Assembly: GCF_050279675.1 (NCBI RefSeq)
Contig: NZ_JBNNUK010000008.1
Location: 1-64,000, forward strand
Reading direction: 5' to 3'
DNA: 64,000 nt
Source: Viridibacillus sp050279675
GTDB lineage: Bacteria > Bacillota > Bacilli > Bacillales_A > Planococcaceae
Part shown: in pieces, positions 25,667 to 34,578 of the stretch
Position numbering within the stretch: the first letter of the stretch is position 1
How the letters are laid out: the number at the start of each line of letters is the position of its first letter
Notes under the pieces: model-generated
Told to the model about the DNA's origin: nothing
Databases searched by the model: none
What the model saw: the letters and a program-made list of their open reading frames with translations, nothing else
Made by a program: the position numbers and the translations under genes

Positions 25667-26688
25667 CAGAACAATATAAAAAGTGGGCAAATTTAAATGT
25701 GGAAGATATTGAACCAATGGATGTAACGGATATTGAAAAGACTCGTATGAAGCAGCGTATTATTAATAAAAAAATGCCGAAAATTAAACGTCCAGTTTGG
25801 CGTATTGCAGTAGTAGCGTTAATGATATTAGTTGGAAGTGCAACTACAGTTAGTTTTGCGATACCGAGTGTAGCATCACAATTCCCATTTATAAAAGGTA
25901 TCGTCAATTATTTTACTTCTGACAATGATAAGCTTTATGAACAATATTCAGACTACGCAACGGATATTGAACAATTAGACATAAGTAATGGCATTACAAT
26001 GATGATTGAAAATGCTGTATATGATGGTAATACAATTACAATTACTTACGCATTAGAAACAGAACATGATTTAGGAGTAAATCCAAGAGTTGGACAGTTC
26101 ATAGACGTTGAAGGTAGTGTTGCAATTGGTGGAGGAGATTCGCTTCAACAAATTAGTCCAACGAAATATGTAGGTTTAGCACGTGTAACCCCAACTTTCA
26201 AAAAAGATCTAGAAAAAGTTCAAGTACAGTGGTCTCCTAAAAGTTTTACAAATAATACAACGAATGAAACGGTTAATGGAGATTGGAAGTTTAATTTTGA
26301 ACTAGAGAAAGTCAAAGATGAAATTCAGTTAGTAAATCAATCTATAACAGATGCAGGCATGACATTAATTATTAATGAGATTCGTAAAACGGATGTTTCA
26401 ACGGTTATTAAGATGAAACAAATCACTGAATCGAGAGTATTAAAAAAATGGCATTTGGCAAGTCCTACACTTGTTATTCGTGATGATGTCGGCAATGTAT
26501 ATCACGTTGTAGATAATGGAGGTTCAAGTATGGATAATGGTGTAACTACTGAATGGAGTCAATCAATAGGAGTCATTGATAAAAGGGCTACAAAACTTTA
26601 CATTGAACCGACAATGATTTTGAGTTTAGGGGAAGCAAAAGGTAGCGAGAAATATAAAATGAAAACAATTGAGATTCCCCTTGATTAA
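25657..26688 (+). CDS. DUF4179-type membrane protein, probable anti-sigma factor
   Basis: A 343-residue protein with a short cytoplasmic N-terminus (about 45 residues), one membrane segment near residues 50-70 (VWRIAVVALMILVG) and a large extracytoplasmic part made of beta-rich sequence as in DUF4179/DUF5643 proteins. It overlaps the sigma gene by 10 bp with GGAGGAG inside the sigma reading frame. By context it should sequester the sigma factor. No zinc anti-sigma motif is visible. Confidence 0.85.
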   Translation: MDMTEQYKKWANLNVEDIEPMDVTDIEKTRMKQRIINKKMPKIKRPVWRIAVVALMILVGSATTVSFAIPSVASQFPFIKGIVNYFTSDNDKLYEQYSDYATDIEQLDISNGITMMIENAVYDGNTITITYALETEHDLGVNPRVGQFIDVEGSVAIGGGDSLQQISPTKYVGLARVTPTFKKDLEKVQVQWSPKSFTNNTTNETVNGDWKFNFELEKVKDEIQLVNQSITDAGMTLIINEIRKTDVSTVIKMKQITESRVLKKWHLASPTLVIRDDVGNVYHVVDNGGSSMDNGVTTEWSQSIGVIDKRATKLYIEPTMILSLGEAKGSEKYKMKTIEIPLD

Positions 26689-26715
26689 ATAATTTTATAA
26701 TCGTTCCAAAGTAAG

Positions 26716-26753
26716 AATCCACTTCGATTAATTTTGAAGTGGATTTATTTTTA
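26716..26753 (+). terminator. Terminator after the sigma/anti-sigma pair
   Basis: AATCCACTTC (26716-26725) pairs with GAAGTGGATT (26736-26745), then TATTTTTAT. Confidence 0.85.
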
Positions 26754-26797
26754 TTTATTGCCTAATAATTTCTATCCCTAAAACATAAATTATAATA

Positions 26798-26826
26798 TTG
26801 CAAAAACTAATCTTATTAGTTATTAT
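26798..26826 (+). promoter_or_regulatory. Promoter with operator for the MBL-TetR operon
   Basis: TTGCAA (26798-26803) and TATTAT (26821-26826) are 17 bp apart. The spacer is almost filled by the perfect palindrome AACTAAT-CTT-ATTAGTT (26805-26821). The TetR-type gene two positions downstream is the natural candidate to bind it. Confidence 0.7.
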
Positions 26827-26863
26827 GATAATTAAGTTAGTTTTTTCGGAAGGAGTTTGATAA

Positions 26864-27571
26864 ATGATGAGAATTACGAAAATTGGTACAGTATTTCAGT
26901 TGTCTTTTATGCCAAGGATTTTTCCGGTAAATTGCTATTTAGTGGAGGAGGAAAATGAACTTACATTGATTGATGCTGCACTACCTTTCAGTACAAAGGG
27001 AATAATAGATGCTGCCAAGAGTATAGGAAAACCGATTACTAGAATTGTCCTTACCCATGCACACAATGATCATATAGGTGCACTAGATGCGCTAAAAGAA
27101 TTGTTGCCTAATGCTCAAGTAAGCATTTCTTCTAGGGATGCCCTATTATTGGACGGAAACTCCACCTTGTTACCAAATGAAAAAAAAACACCAATTCGTG
27201 GTGGGGTTCCAAAGAACATTAAAACCAAACCGGATTTATTATTAGAGAATGGAGATCGTATAGGTTCATTAGAAGTGATCGCCACTCCAGGACATACACC
27301 AGGTTCCATAACTCTTTTTGATTCACGTAATCGTAGTCTAATTGCAGGTGATGCCCTCATTACTAGAGGCAAAGTAGTAGTATCAGGTTTAATGAATCCT
27401 TTATTTCCTTTCCCAGCTTTAGCTACATGGGATAAACATATAGCTCTTGAAAGTGCAAAGAAATTAATTGGTTATAAACCTAGTCTACTTGCTGTTGGGC
27501 ATGGTAATATGCTGGAACAACCAAGAACTAAAATGGAGCAAGCAATAGCTGAAGCAGAAATGAAATTTTGA
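26864..27571 (+). CDS. MBL-fold metallo-hydrolase
   Basis: A 235-residue metallo-beta-lactamase-fold enzyme. The metal motif THAHNDH (His65, His67, Asp69, His70) is intact, with further ligands in TPGHTPGS, AGDAL and VGHGN. The fold covers glyoxalase II, lactonases and thioesterases; none can be singled out. It is translated just ahead of a TetR regulator with overlapping ends and shares its operator-bearing promoter. Confidence 0.88.
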   Translation: MMRITKIGTVFQLSFMPRIFPVNCYLVEEENELTLIDAALPFSTKGIIDAAKSIGKPITRIVLTHAHNDHIGALDALKELLPNAQVSISSRDALLLDGNSTLLPNEKKTPIRGGVPKNIKTKPDLLLENGDRIGSLEVIATPGHTPGSITLFDSRNRSLIAGDALITRGKVVVSGLMNPLFPFPALATWDKHIALESAKKLIGYKPSLLAVGHGNMLEQPRTKMEQAIAEAEMKF

Positions 27572-27597
27572 TAAACCAAATAGGAAGTGATATTGAA

Positions 27598-28197
27598 ATG
27601 ACTCGACGTATGAAATTAGATTTATCAATTATTTTAGAGAAAACAACAGAACTAGTTGACGAGAATGGGGTAGACCAACTTTCACTAGGCTTGTTAGCAG
27701 AGAAATTGGGGGTACGACCACCTTCTTTGTATAATCATTTTGAAGGATTAAATGGATTGAAGCAGAAGTTGGCTATTCATGGAATTGAAAAACTACATGA
27801 ATATATGCTGCAAGCAGCAGTCGGAAAAGCAGGTGATGATGCAGTGCGTGCAGTAAGTGAGTCATATATTCATTTTGTCAGAACTCACCCTGGGCTGTAT
27901 GAAGCTAGTAATCGTTTCGTGGATGCTAACGATAAAGAATTACAGCGTGTCCAGGAGTCAGTCGTACAGCTAGTTGTTCAAGTGTTACAAGCCTACAATT
28001 TGAACGATGAAACGGCGATTCATATGGTTAGAGGGTTGCGAAGTATTTTACATGGATTTTCATCAATTGAACAAATGGGTGGCTTTGGAATGCCACTTGA
28101 TATTGATAAAAGCTTTTCAGTTCTCATCAATACTTTTATAGAAGGAATTCATTCCGTTATAAGTAACGGGGATAAAGATCCTCAAAATAACATGTAG
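27598..28197 (+). CDS. TetR-family repressor (WHG-domain type)
   Basis: A 199-residue regulator. The N-terminal helix-turn-helix lies at about residues 25-48 (LSLGLLAEKLGVRPPSLYNHF), and the C-terminal part resembles the WHG-type ligand domain (GLRSILHGFSSIE). The ATG at 27598 with AGGAAGTGA upstream is preferred over a TTG at 27568 that overlaps the MBL stop. It likely represses its own operon. Confidence 0.88.
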   Translation: MTRRMKLDLSIILEKTTELVDENGVDQLSLGLLAEKLGVRPPSLYNHFEGLNGLKQKLAIHGIEKLHEYMLQAAVGKAGDDAVRAVSESYIHFVRTHPGLYEASNRFVDANDKELQRVQESVVQLVVQVLQAYNLNDETAIHMVRGLRSILHGFSSIEQMGGFGMPLDIDKSFSVLINTFIEGIHSVISNGDKDPQNNM

Positions 28198-28206
28198 CAT
28201 GGATAG

Positions 28207-28720
28207 GGTTTGCTACATTTAGCTAAGATTAAAGGGGCAAAGAATATATTAGAAATTGGTACACTTGGCGGATACAGCACTATATGGCTTGCACGATCAT
28301 TACCTGAAGAGGGAAAAGTATATACATTAGAGGCAGAGGGCGAACATGAAAAAATAGCGGAACGGAATATTCCGCAAGCAGGGTGTCAGGATAAAGTAGC
28401 AGTAATTGTAGGTAAGGCACTTGCTACATTGCGAAAAAGGAATAGCCCCATTTGACTTAATTTTCATTGATGCAGATAAACCCAATAATCCTCATTACTT
28501 AAAATGGGCATTAGAACTGGCTATGCCAGGGGCAATTATTATTGCAGACAATGTAGTACGTGATGGAGAGCTAATTAACGAGACAAGCGAAGATGAACGA
28601 GTACAAGGCATACGCCAAATTATAAGCTTATTAGAAAGCGAACCTAGCATCGAGTCTACGGCTCTTCAAACAGTAGGATCTAAAGGGTATGAAGGATATG
28701 TGGTTAGTGTTGTAAAATGA
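28207..28720 (+). pseudogene. O-methyltransferase, truncated and frameshifted
   Basis: Two frames together give the core of a family 3 SAM-dependent O-methyltransferase: LLHLAKIKGAKNILEIGTLGG with the SAM-binding loop, then after a frameshift near 28430 FDLIFIDADKPNN and GAIIIADNVVRDG to YEGYVVSVVK. About 50 N-terminal residues are missing and no start codon with a ribosome site remains. It was probably the third gene of the MBL-TetR operon. Confidence 0.85.
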
Positions 28721-28840
28721 GCGTTAATTTTTAGAATGATTAAGAAAGGGATCGCTTGTGCAAATTGAAAGTGTTAACATATACGAAATTCATTTTTAAA
28801 TATTTAAATTCAAACTCGTAACAATCTATATATCCTAAGG

Positions 28841-28887
28841 ATCCTAAATGCTATCAGAAGTTGATAGCATTTAGGATTATTTTTTTG
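28841..28887 (+). terminator. Strong terminator
   Basis: ATCCTAAATGCTATCA pairs perfectly over 16 bp (28841-28856 with 28862-28877) and is followed by a long T run. Confidence 0.93.
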
Positions 28888-28930
28888 CTTAAGACTTTAT
28901 GTTGAAAAACGGACATCATTCAATCATAAT

Positions 28931-28948
28931 TTACCTAACGATAGGTAA
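28931..28948. promoter_or_regulatory. Palindrome before the DUF418 gene
   Basis: TTACCTA-ACGA-TAGGTAA is a perfect 7-bp inverted repeat 75 bp before the start codon. It is a candidate operator for an unlinked TetR- or MarR-type regulator. Confidence 0.5.
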
Positions 28949-29023
28949 AAAACAAACGAAGAGTTTTAGTTTCTTAATTGTTATGAGAAAGATGTTGATA
29001 TCACCATTTAGGAGATGGGTTAT

Positions 29024-30112
29024 GTGAGTAAAACTATAAGGCGTATTACAGGCCTCGATTTCGCTCGTTCTTTGGCAATGTTCGGTATGTTCATTGTGAA
29101 TTTTACTGTTATTACTGGAGCAGGGACGAATGGACCTGATTGGTTAGTTCATTTGACTGCACTTTTTGAAGGGCGAGCGTCGGCACTTTTTGTATTGCTG
29201 GCGGGTATCGGAATCGCGCTAATGACTCGTAAGGCAAGAGAAGGAAACAATGATCAATTGATCGGGGACATGCGAATCGTCATTTGGAAACGAGCATTAT
29301 TTCTATTTATAGTAGGTTTGGGATTGTATTTAGTAGGGTGGACAGGTGATATTCTCCATTATTACGGTGTCTATTTATTTTTCATCGCATTCTTAATTAG
29401 TTTCCAACAAAAAATACTCCTATACATTGTGCTCGCAGTTGTTACGATTGCACAAATGTTACAGTTAACATTTGATGTGTTTGTAGGGTGGAATCCTTAT
29501 GCATTGTACATGGATTATATGGATTTTTGGACGATTAATGGATTTTTGCGTAATCTATTCTTTAATGGGTACCATCCAATTTTCCCATGGTTTGCATTTA
29601 TATTAGTTGGGTTAGTCATTGGCAGCTTTGATCTGCGAAGTAATCGTATACGTCGCAAATTATTAATGGTAGGCGTGATAATTCTTGTGTTCTCAGAATC
29701 TCTGTCGAAGATATTGATTTCACAAACTGCCTCCATTTTAACAACTGAAGTAGCGGAGTTTTTATTTAATACAGGTCCTATATTGCCAAGCATTCTTTAT
29801 ATTATCTCTGCAAGTGGCTCAGCCTTTATCATTTTAATCATCTCCTTATATATCACTGAGCGATTTTCAAAAAATAAACTTGTTACATCAATCATTGCTT
29901 CTGGGCAAATGACGTTAACACACTACATCGCACATATTCTAATTGGTGTAAGTTTTTTAGAATGGATTGGTCGAGCTGAGCATCAATCACTATTCTTTAT
30001 TTATAGTTTTTGTATTGTATTTTATTCATTATGTATTTTATTTAGTGGACTTTGGAAGCGAAAATACTCAAGGGGTCCGGTAGAGTGGTTAATGAGATAT
30101 TTAACTAAATAA
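29024..30112 (+). CDS. DUF418 membrane protein (YeiB/acyltransferase-like)
   Basis: A 362-residue integral membrane protein with about nine or ten hydrophobic segments. The start GLDFARSLAMFGMFIVNF and the C-terminal GQMTLTHYIAH region are hallmarks of DUF418 (YeiB) proteins, related to membrane acyltransferases. Function is unknown. The GTG at 29024 is preferred because GGAG lies 9 bp upstream; the ATG at 29015 directly abuts that site. Confidence 0.85.
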   Translation: MSKTIRRITGLDFARSLAMFGMFIVNFTVITGAGTNGPDWLVHLTALFEGRASALFVLLAGIGIALMTRKAREGNNDQLIGDMRIVIWKRALFLFIVGLGLYLVGWTGDILHYYGVYLFFIAFLISFQQKILLYIVLAVVTIAQMLQLTFDVFVGWNPYALYMDYMDFWTINGFLRNLFFNGYHPIFPWFAFILVGLVIGSFDLRSNRIRRKLLMVGVIILVFSESLSKILISQTASILTTEVAEFLFNTGPILPSILYIISASGSAFIILIISLYITERFSKNKLVTSIIASGQMTLTHYIAHILIGVSFLEWIGRAEHQSLFFIYSFCIVFYSLCILFSGLWKRKYSRGPVEWLMRYLTK

Positions 30113-30127
30113 AAATAGAACATAATT

Positions 30128-30167
30128 AAAGGCGACATTTCTTCATGTTGAACGAAATGTCGCCTTT
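30128..30167. terminator. Bidirectional terminator between convergent genes
   Basis: AAAGGCGACATTTC and GAAATGTCGCCTTT form a perfect 14-bp stem between the ends of the DUF418 gene and the chemoreceptor gene. Confidence 0.85.
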
Positions 30168-30189
30168 AGAGTTGTAATTATCATCAATC

Positions 30190-31929
30190 TTACATTTTAA
30201 ATTTGTTAACCAAATCCTGCAATTCAACTGCAAGATTAGACAACGATTTTGTAGAAGATGTGACTTCTTGCATCGCTGCTAATTGTTCTTCGGTTGTTGC
30301 AGCAACTCTTTGAGAATGCTCAGACGCTTCTTTTGTAGCATGTGAATTATTGACGACGGTAGCAGCAACTTCTTGTGCACTAGCGGACATTTCCTCTACA
30401 GTAGCAGCCATATCTGTTACTTTTTCTTTCATGTTTTCTAGCTCACCGACGATTTCCTTAAAGCTTGTATCGGTTTTGCTGACAATATTTAGTCCATCTT
30501 GTACTTCAACTTTAACATGGTTCATGGACTCTGTTGAGCGAGACATGTTAAGTTGGATATCTTTTATTAAATTTGAAATTTGCTTAGAAGATCTTTGAGA
30601 TTGTTCCGCAAGTTTCCGAACTTCCTCTGCAACTACAGCAAATCCTTTACCATGTTCGCCAGCGCGTGCGGCTTCGATAGCAGCGTTTAAAGCAAGTAAA
30701 TTTGTTTGATCGGCGATATCAGTAATTACATTAGAAATTTTGCCAATCTCATTTGAGCTTGAATCAAGTAATCGTAGTACATCTCCGCTTTCATTAACTT
30801 TTTGATTGATTGAGTTAATTTGTTTTACTGTTTGTTCAACGTAAAGATTACCTTGTTGCGCTTGGGTCATAATCATTGCACCGACCTCAGAAACATCTGC
30901 AGCATTTTCGGCTATATTTTGAATGGCTAAAGTTACTTCTTCCAGAGATTGTGAACTCTCTAGTAGACTGTTAGTGCTTTCTTCTGAGCCATTTGCAATA
31001 AGCTGAATTGAATTTGTTATTTCTTCTGTTGCTTTGCTTGTTTCATCTGCGATAGCCGTTAATTGTTCTGATGAGGATGCCACGTGTTCTGTTGATTGAT
31101 TGATTTGGCTAAGAAGGTCTTTCATAGTGGATTTCATAGTATTGAAATCATGCGTCAGTAGACCAATTTCATCATTTGTAGTAACTTTCACATTGTCCCC
31201 AGAGAAATCGCCGGAAGCTGTTCGATTTAGCTCGTGACTGATTTGAATAACTGGCATCGTTAATCTTCTAGAGAAAAAGTAGGCGATGATAATTCCTAGA
31301 ACTATTGATACTCCCCCAATAATGCCAGTTGTGATCGCAACTTTTGAGGCACCGTTATTAAACTCTTTTTCAAACGATTTGGCGGCAACTGTCCAGCCCC
31401 AATTAGGCTCTTTCTCGGCATAGACTATATTCCCTTCAATTTTATTGGTTTTTGCATTCATCCATTTGTAAGTAAAATAACCGCCTTTTTCTCCAGTATC
31501 TAAAAGTTCTTTCCCGATGAATACACCATCTTCTGTTTCAGTATTCATGAGTTCGGCACCTTCGTTTCGAGGATCCATCACGTTTACAGCATTTTCGTCG
31601 ACGGCATAAACAAAACCGTTATCTCTAATTGTATATTCATCTTTAATTGGTCGTAAATTGTCGGCATCTTTTTTTCCGAATAATTCAACCCTTAATTTTT
31701 CTTGAGCCTCTTCTAGTGTTAGATTTCCTGCTTCAACTTCCTGATTTAATACGGAAATCATAGCAATAACCATATGTGTACTTTGCTGTAGTTCCTCTTT
31801 GCCAGAAGCAGTTAGTTCCTTTTTTGAAGTAGAGTATGTACTGATTCCAATGATTGTTGTAGGAATAATCAATAGAAGCATGCAAAGTATTATTAATTTT
31901 CTTTTAAGTGATATTTTGATTTTTTTCAT
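30190..31929 (-). CDS. Methyl-accepting chemotaxis protein with Cache sensor
   Basis: A 579-residue chemoreceptor. A membrane segment near residues 11-30 and another near 195-215 bracket an extracellular Cache domain (GFVYAVDENAVNVMDP region). HAMP follows, then the long signalling helix bundle with the invariant hairpin tip DQTNLLALNAAIEAARAGEHGKGFAVVA. The ligand cannot be read from the sequence. No che genes are near. The start has GGAGATG upstream. Confidence 0.93.
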   Translation of the reverse strand: MKKIKISLKRKLIILCMLLLIIPTTIIGISTYSTSKKELTASGKEELQQSTHMVIAMISVLNQEVEAGNLTLEEAQEKLRVELFGKKDADNLRPIKDEYTIRDNGFVYAVDENAVNVMDPRNEGAELMNTETEDGVFIGKELLDTGEKGGYFTYKWMNAKTNKIEGNIVYAEKEPNWGWTVAAKSFEKEFNNGASKVAITTGIIGGVSIVLGIIIAYFFSRRLTMPVIQISHELNRTASGDFSGDNVKVTTNDEIGLLTHDFNTMKSTMKDLLSQINQSTEHVASSSEQLTAIADETSKATEEITNSIQLIANGSEESTNSLLESSQSLEEVTLAIQNIAENAADVSEVGAMIMTQAQQGNLYVEQTVKQINSINQKVNESGDVLRLLDSSSNEIGKISNVITDIADQTNLLALNAAIEAARAGEHGKGFAVVAEEVRKLAEQSQRSSKQISNLIKDIQLNMSRSTESMNHVKVEVQDGLNIVSKTDTSFKEIVGELENMKEKVTDMAATVEEMSASAQEVAATVVNNSHATKEASEHSQRVAATTEEQLAAMQEVTSSTKSLSNLAVELQDLVNKFKM

Positions 31930-32206
31930 GATTCATCTCCGTGAATATTTTTAATACCTATATTGAGTTAATTCTTCCTATAGTATGCGCAATATAGGTA
32001 TCATCTGTATCGACATTTTTTCTTAATTGTTAATTAATTTTGCGGGTTTATAAATATGAAAAGAATGGAAAGGGATAATTGATTTCAGCAATTGTCTAAA
32101 CAGAGCAATGTTTCAATAAAATTTTCGTAAGTCTGCAAAAGCAAGGAATAATCAATTAAAAATAGCGCAAACTAACCTTACTGACATATAAAAAGGAGGA
32201 TTTTAA

Positions 32207-32722
32207 TTGAGTAAAATTTTACAACTATCTATGGTGGTACTGCTTATGGGATCTTTAGCTGCATGTGGAACGAGCAAGACTTCAAATGAAACGGCCACAA
32301 ATGAAACAGTCAAAGAGAAAACGACGAACAATGCAAATGGAACGGTTAAGGAAGAGGGAACAACAACAGAAAAAACACCGACTAAAAATGAACATAAATT
32401 AGAATTGGCGGATGACGTTGCAGATAAAATTGCTGAAATGAAGGAAGTAGAAAAAGCAAATGTTATTGTAACGGATAAAAATGCTTATGTAGCGGTTACG
32501 CTAAAAAAGGGCGTAAATGGAGACAAAACGGTTGAGGATAAGATTGCAGACCAAGCAAGAGCTGCAAATGCTGATTTCAAAAATGTATATGTGTCATTGA
32601 ATCCTGATTTTGTTAAAGAAATGAATCAATATGGGGAAAAAATCAGAGCGAATGAGCCGGTTGAAGGATTTTTTGAAGAATTTTCGAATACAGTAAAAAG
32701 AGTATTCCCTGATGCTCATTAA
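32207..32722 (+). CDS. YhcN/YlaJ-type sporulation lipoprotein
   Basis: A 171-residue lipoprotein with a signal peptide and lipobox LAAC (Cys20). A low-complexity Thr/Asn/Glu-rich linker (about 22-65) leads to the YhcN/YlaJ domain (ADKIAEMKEVEKANVIVTDKNAYVAV). Relatives are found in the spore inner membrane or cortex. The TTG start at 32207 has the perfect site AAAGGAGG. Confidence 0.88.
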   Translation: MSKILQLSMVVLLMGSLAACGTSKTSNETATNETVKEKTTNNANGTVKEEGTTTEKTPTKNEHKLELADDVADKIAEMKEVEKANVIVTDKNAYVAVTLKKGVNGDKTVEDKIADQARAANADFKNVYVSLNPDFVKEMNQYGEKIRANEPVEGFFEEFSNTVKRVFPDAH

Positions 32723-32764
32723 GTATAACTGTAAGGGAGTAATTTAACAGACAACAAGTACTTA

Positions 32765-32805
32765 GAGCTTGTTTTGATGCTTTTATTCAAAACAGGCTTT
32801 TTCTT
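32765..32805 (+). terminator. Terminator after the YhcN-like gene
   Basis: GAGCTTGTTTTGA (32765-32777) pairs with TCAAAACAGGCTT (32787-32799) using a G-T pair, then TTTCTTTTT. Confidence 0.85.
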
Positions 32806-32898
32806 TTTGCAAAAAGATTGAAGTAAAAATTAACAAACTTTAATTACAGTGGTTGTTATTAAAGTTTAGTACATGGCAATAATCTATAAACCAATCTG

Positions 32899-32945
32899 TT
32901 GACAATGTAAAAAATCTCTGTTAAATTTATCTTAAATTCAAGATA
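32899..32945 (+). promoter_or_regulatory. Promoter and MhqR-like operator of the MarR gene
   Basis: TTGACA (32899-32904) and TAAATT (32922-32927) are 17 bp apart. Just after the -10 lies TATCTTAAATTCAAGATA (32928-32945), a near-perfect palindrome related to the MhqR site. A further half site TTCGAGATA follows at 32952-32960. Confidence 0.75.
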
Positions 32946-32985
32946 AATGAATTCGAGATAAATGTATTTTTGAAAGGAAAAAAAT

Positions 32986-33420
32986 ATGATGCAAATAAAT
33001 AATAATCTTAAAGCACTGACAGTATTGCTTCGAGCATCACAGTCTGTTCAAGATGTTGTTAGAAAAGACATGCAACAGTATGGTTTAAATCAAACCGAAT
33101 TTGCAGTCTTGGAATTGCTTTATCATAAGGGTGAACAGCCTATACAACATATTGGTAAGAAAATTTTAATTGCAAGTAGTAGTATTACTTATGTTGTAGA
33201 TAAATTAGAGAAAAAAGAGTTAGTACGTCGAAGAGCTTGCCCTGATGATCGGCGAGTAACTTATGCAACAATTACTGAATTAGGAAAAGTCTTTATGGAT
33301 AATACGTTCCCTAAGCATGAGGAGAAAGTCAATGCTATCTTTGAAGAACTATCTAACCAGGAATTAGAAATTTTTATTGATCTTCTTAAGAAAGTTGGCC
33401 TTCACGCAAAGGATATATAA
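32986..33420 (+). CDS. mhqR: MarR-family regulator, MhqR-like
   Basis: A 144-residue winged-helix repressor. The recognition region IQHIGKKILIASSSITYVVDKLEKK and the wing with PDDRRVTYATIT are clear. It resembles B. subtilis MhqR (YkvE), which senses quinones and controls ring-cleaving dioxygenase and reductase genes. The next gene is such a dioxygenase, and both genes carry palindromes like the MhqR operator. No Cys is needed for sensing in MhqR itself; here one Cys lies before the wing. Confidence 0.8.
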   Translation: MMQINNNLKALTVLLRASQSVQDVVRKDMQQYGLNQTEFAVLELLYHKGEQPIQHIGKKILIASSSITYVVDKLEKKELVRRRACPDDRRVTYATITELGKVFMDNTFPKHEEKVNAIFEELSNQELEIFIDLLKKVGLHAKDI

Positions 33421-33432
33421 AATTTTTTAATC

Positions 33433-33456
33433 ATATATCTCGGAATCGAGATATAT
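33433..33456 (+). promoter_or_regulatory. MhqR-type operator before the dioxygenase gene
   Basis: ATATATCTCG-GAAT-CGAGATATAT is a perfect 10-bp inverted repeat. Its core TATCTCGGAATCGAGATA closely matches the B. subtilis MhqR site (TATCTCGAATTCGAGATA, from memory). It lies 40 bp before the start of the dioxygenase gene. Confidence 0.85.
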
Positions 33457-33495
33457 TTAGAAGATAAACTAAATATAATAATGGAGGAATATAAT

Positions 33496-34473
33496 ATGAA
33501 CCATTTAAAAGGAATTCACCACGTAACAGCTATCACAAGTAGTGCAGAAAAAAACTACGAATTTTTCACAAATGTTTTAGGAATGCGTTTAGTGAAAAAA
33601 ACAGTTAACCAAGACGATATTCAAACGTACCATTTATTTTTTGCGGATGATAAAGGGAGTGCAGGAACGGATATGACATTCTTTGATTTCCCTGGCATTC
33701 CTAAAGGGGTACACGGTACAAATGAAATCTCAAAAACATCATTCCGTGTTCCAAATGATACAGCATTAGATTTTTGGGTAAAACGCTTTAATCGATTAGA
33801 AGTAGCACATACTGGTATTATTGAACAGTTTGGCAAAAAGACTCTTTCTTTTGTGGATTTTGACGATCAGCGCTACCAACTAATTTCGGATGAGAACAAT
33901 GAGGGAGTAGCTAGTGGTACACCATGGCAAGATGGGCCAGTTCCTTTAGAATATGCAATTACAGGATTAGGACCGGTCTTTATCCGAATTGCTAATTTTG
34001 ATTACTTTAAAGAAATGATGGAAAAAGCATTGGCGTTTAAAGAAATTGCTCAAGAAGGATCATTCCATTTGTTTGAAGTTGGTGAGGGAGGTAACGGTGC
34101 ACAAGTTGTCGTAGAGTTCAATGCTATTCTTCCTCAAGCGCAGCAAGGCTATGGATCAGTTCATCACACTGCATTCCGAGTAGAAGACCGTTCTGTTCTA
34201 GAAGAATGGATTCATCGTATGGAAGGTTTCGGATTTAATACGTCAGGCTACGTTAATCGTCATTTCTTTGAGTCCTTATATGTAAGAGTTGCACAAGGGA
34301 TTTTATTTGAATTTGCAACAGATGGCCCTGGCTTTATGGGAGATGAGCCGTATGAAACACTTGGAGAAAAGTTATCGTTACCTCCATTTTTAGAACCAAA
34401 ACGTGAGCAAATCGAAAAACTAGTTCGTCCAATTGATACAGTAAGAAGCACAAAAGAATTTATTAAAGAGTAA
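33496..34473 (+). CDS. mhqO: Ring-cleaving (VOC-fold) dioxygenase, MhqO/MhqA-like
   Basis: A 325-residue protein with two tandem glyoxalase/extradiol-dioxygenase modules. The metal ligands of the second type are seen as HHVTA near the start, HHTAFRV near residue 220, and the C-terminal FEFATDGPG. Relatives are the hydroquinone-specific dioxygenases MhqA, MhqE and MhqO. The ATG at 33496 follows GGAGG by 8 bp; the upstream in-frame ATG lies in that site. It is under an MhqR-like operator, so it likely detoxifies quinone or hydroquinone compounds. Confidence 0.87.
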   Translation: MNHLKGIHHVTAITSSAEKNYEFFTNVLGMRLVKKTVNQDDIQTYHLFFADDKGSAGTDMTFFDFPGIPKGVHGTNEISKTSFRVPNDTALDFWVKRFNRLEVAHTGIIEQFGKKTLSFVDFDDQRYQLISDENNEGVASGTPWQDGPVPLEYAITGLGPVFIRIANFDYFKEMMEKALAFKEIAQEGSFHLFEVGEGGNGAQVVVEFNAILPQAQQGYGSVHHTAFRVEDRSVLEEWIHRMEGFGFNTSGYVNRHFFESLYVRVAQGILFEFATDGPGFMGDEPYETLGEKLSLPPFLEPKREQIEKLVRPIDTVRSTKEFIKE

Positions 34474-34578
34474 GAGAGCGGCAAGTATTTATTTTATGAG
34501 GTGAAAGAATTGGGTTTTATTGATAAGTTATTTGGAAAAGCTACTAAACATACAGAAGAAAATTTAGGAGGAAATGAT

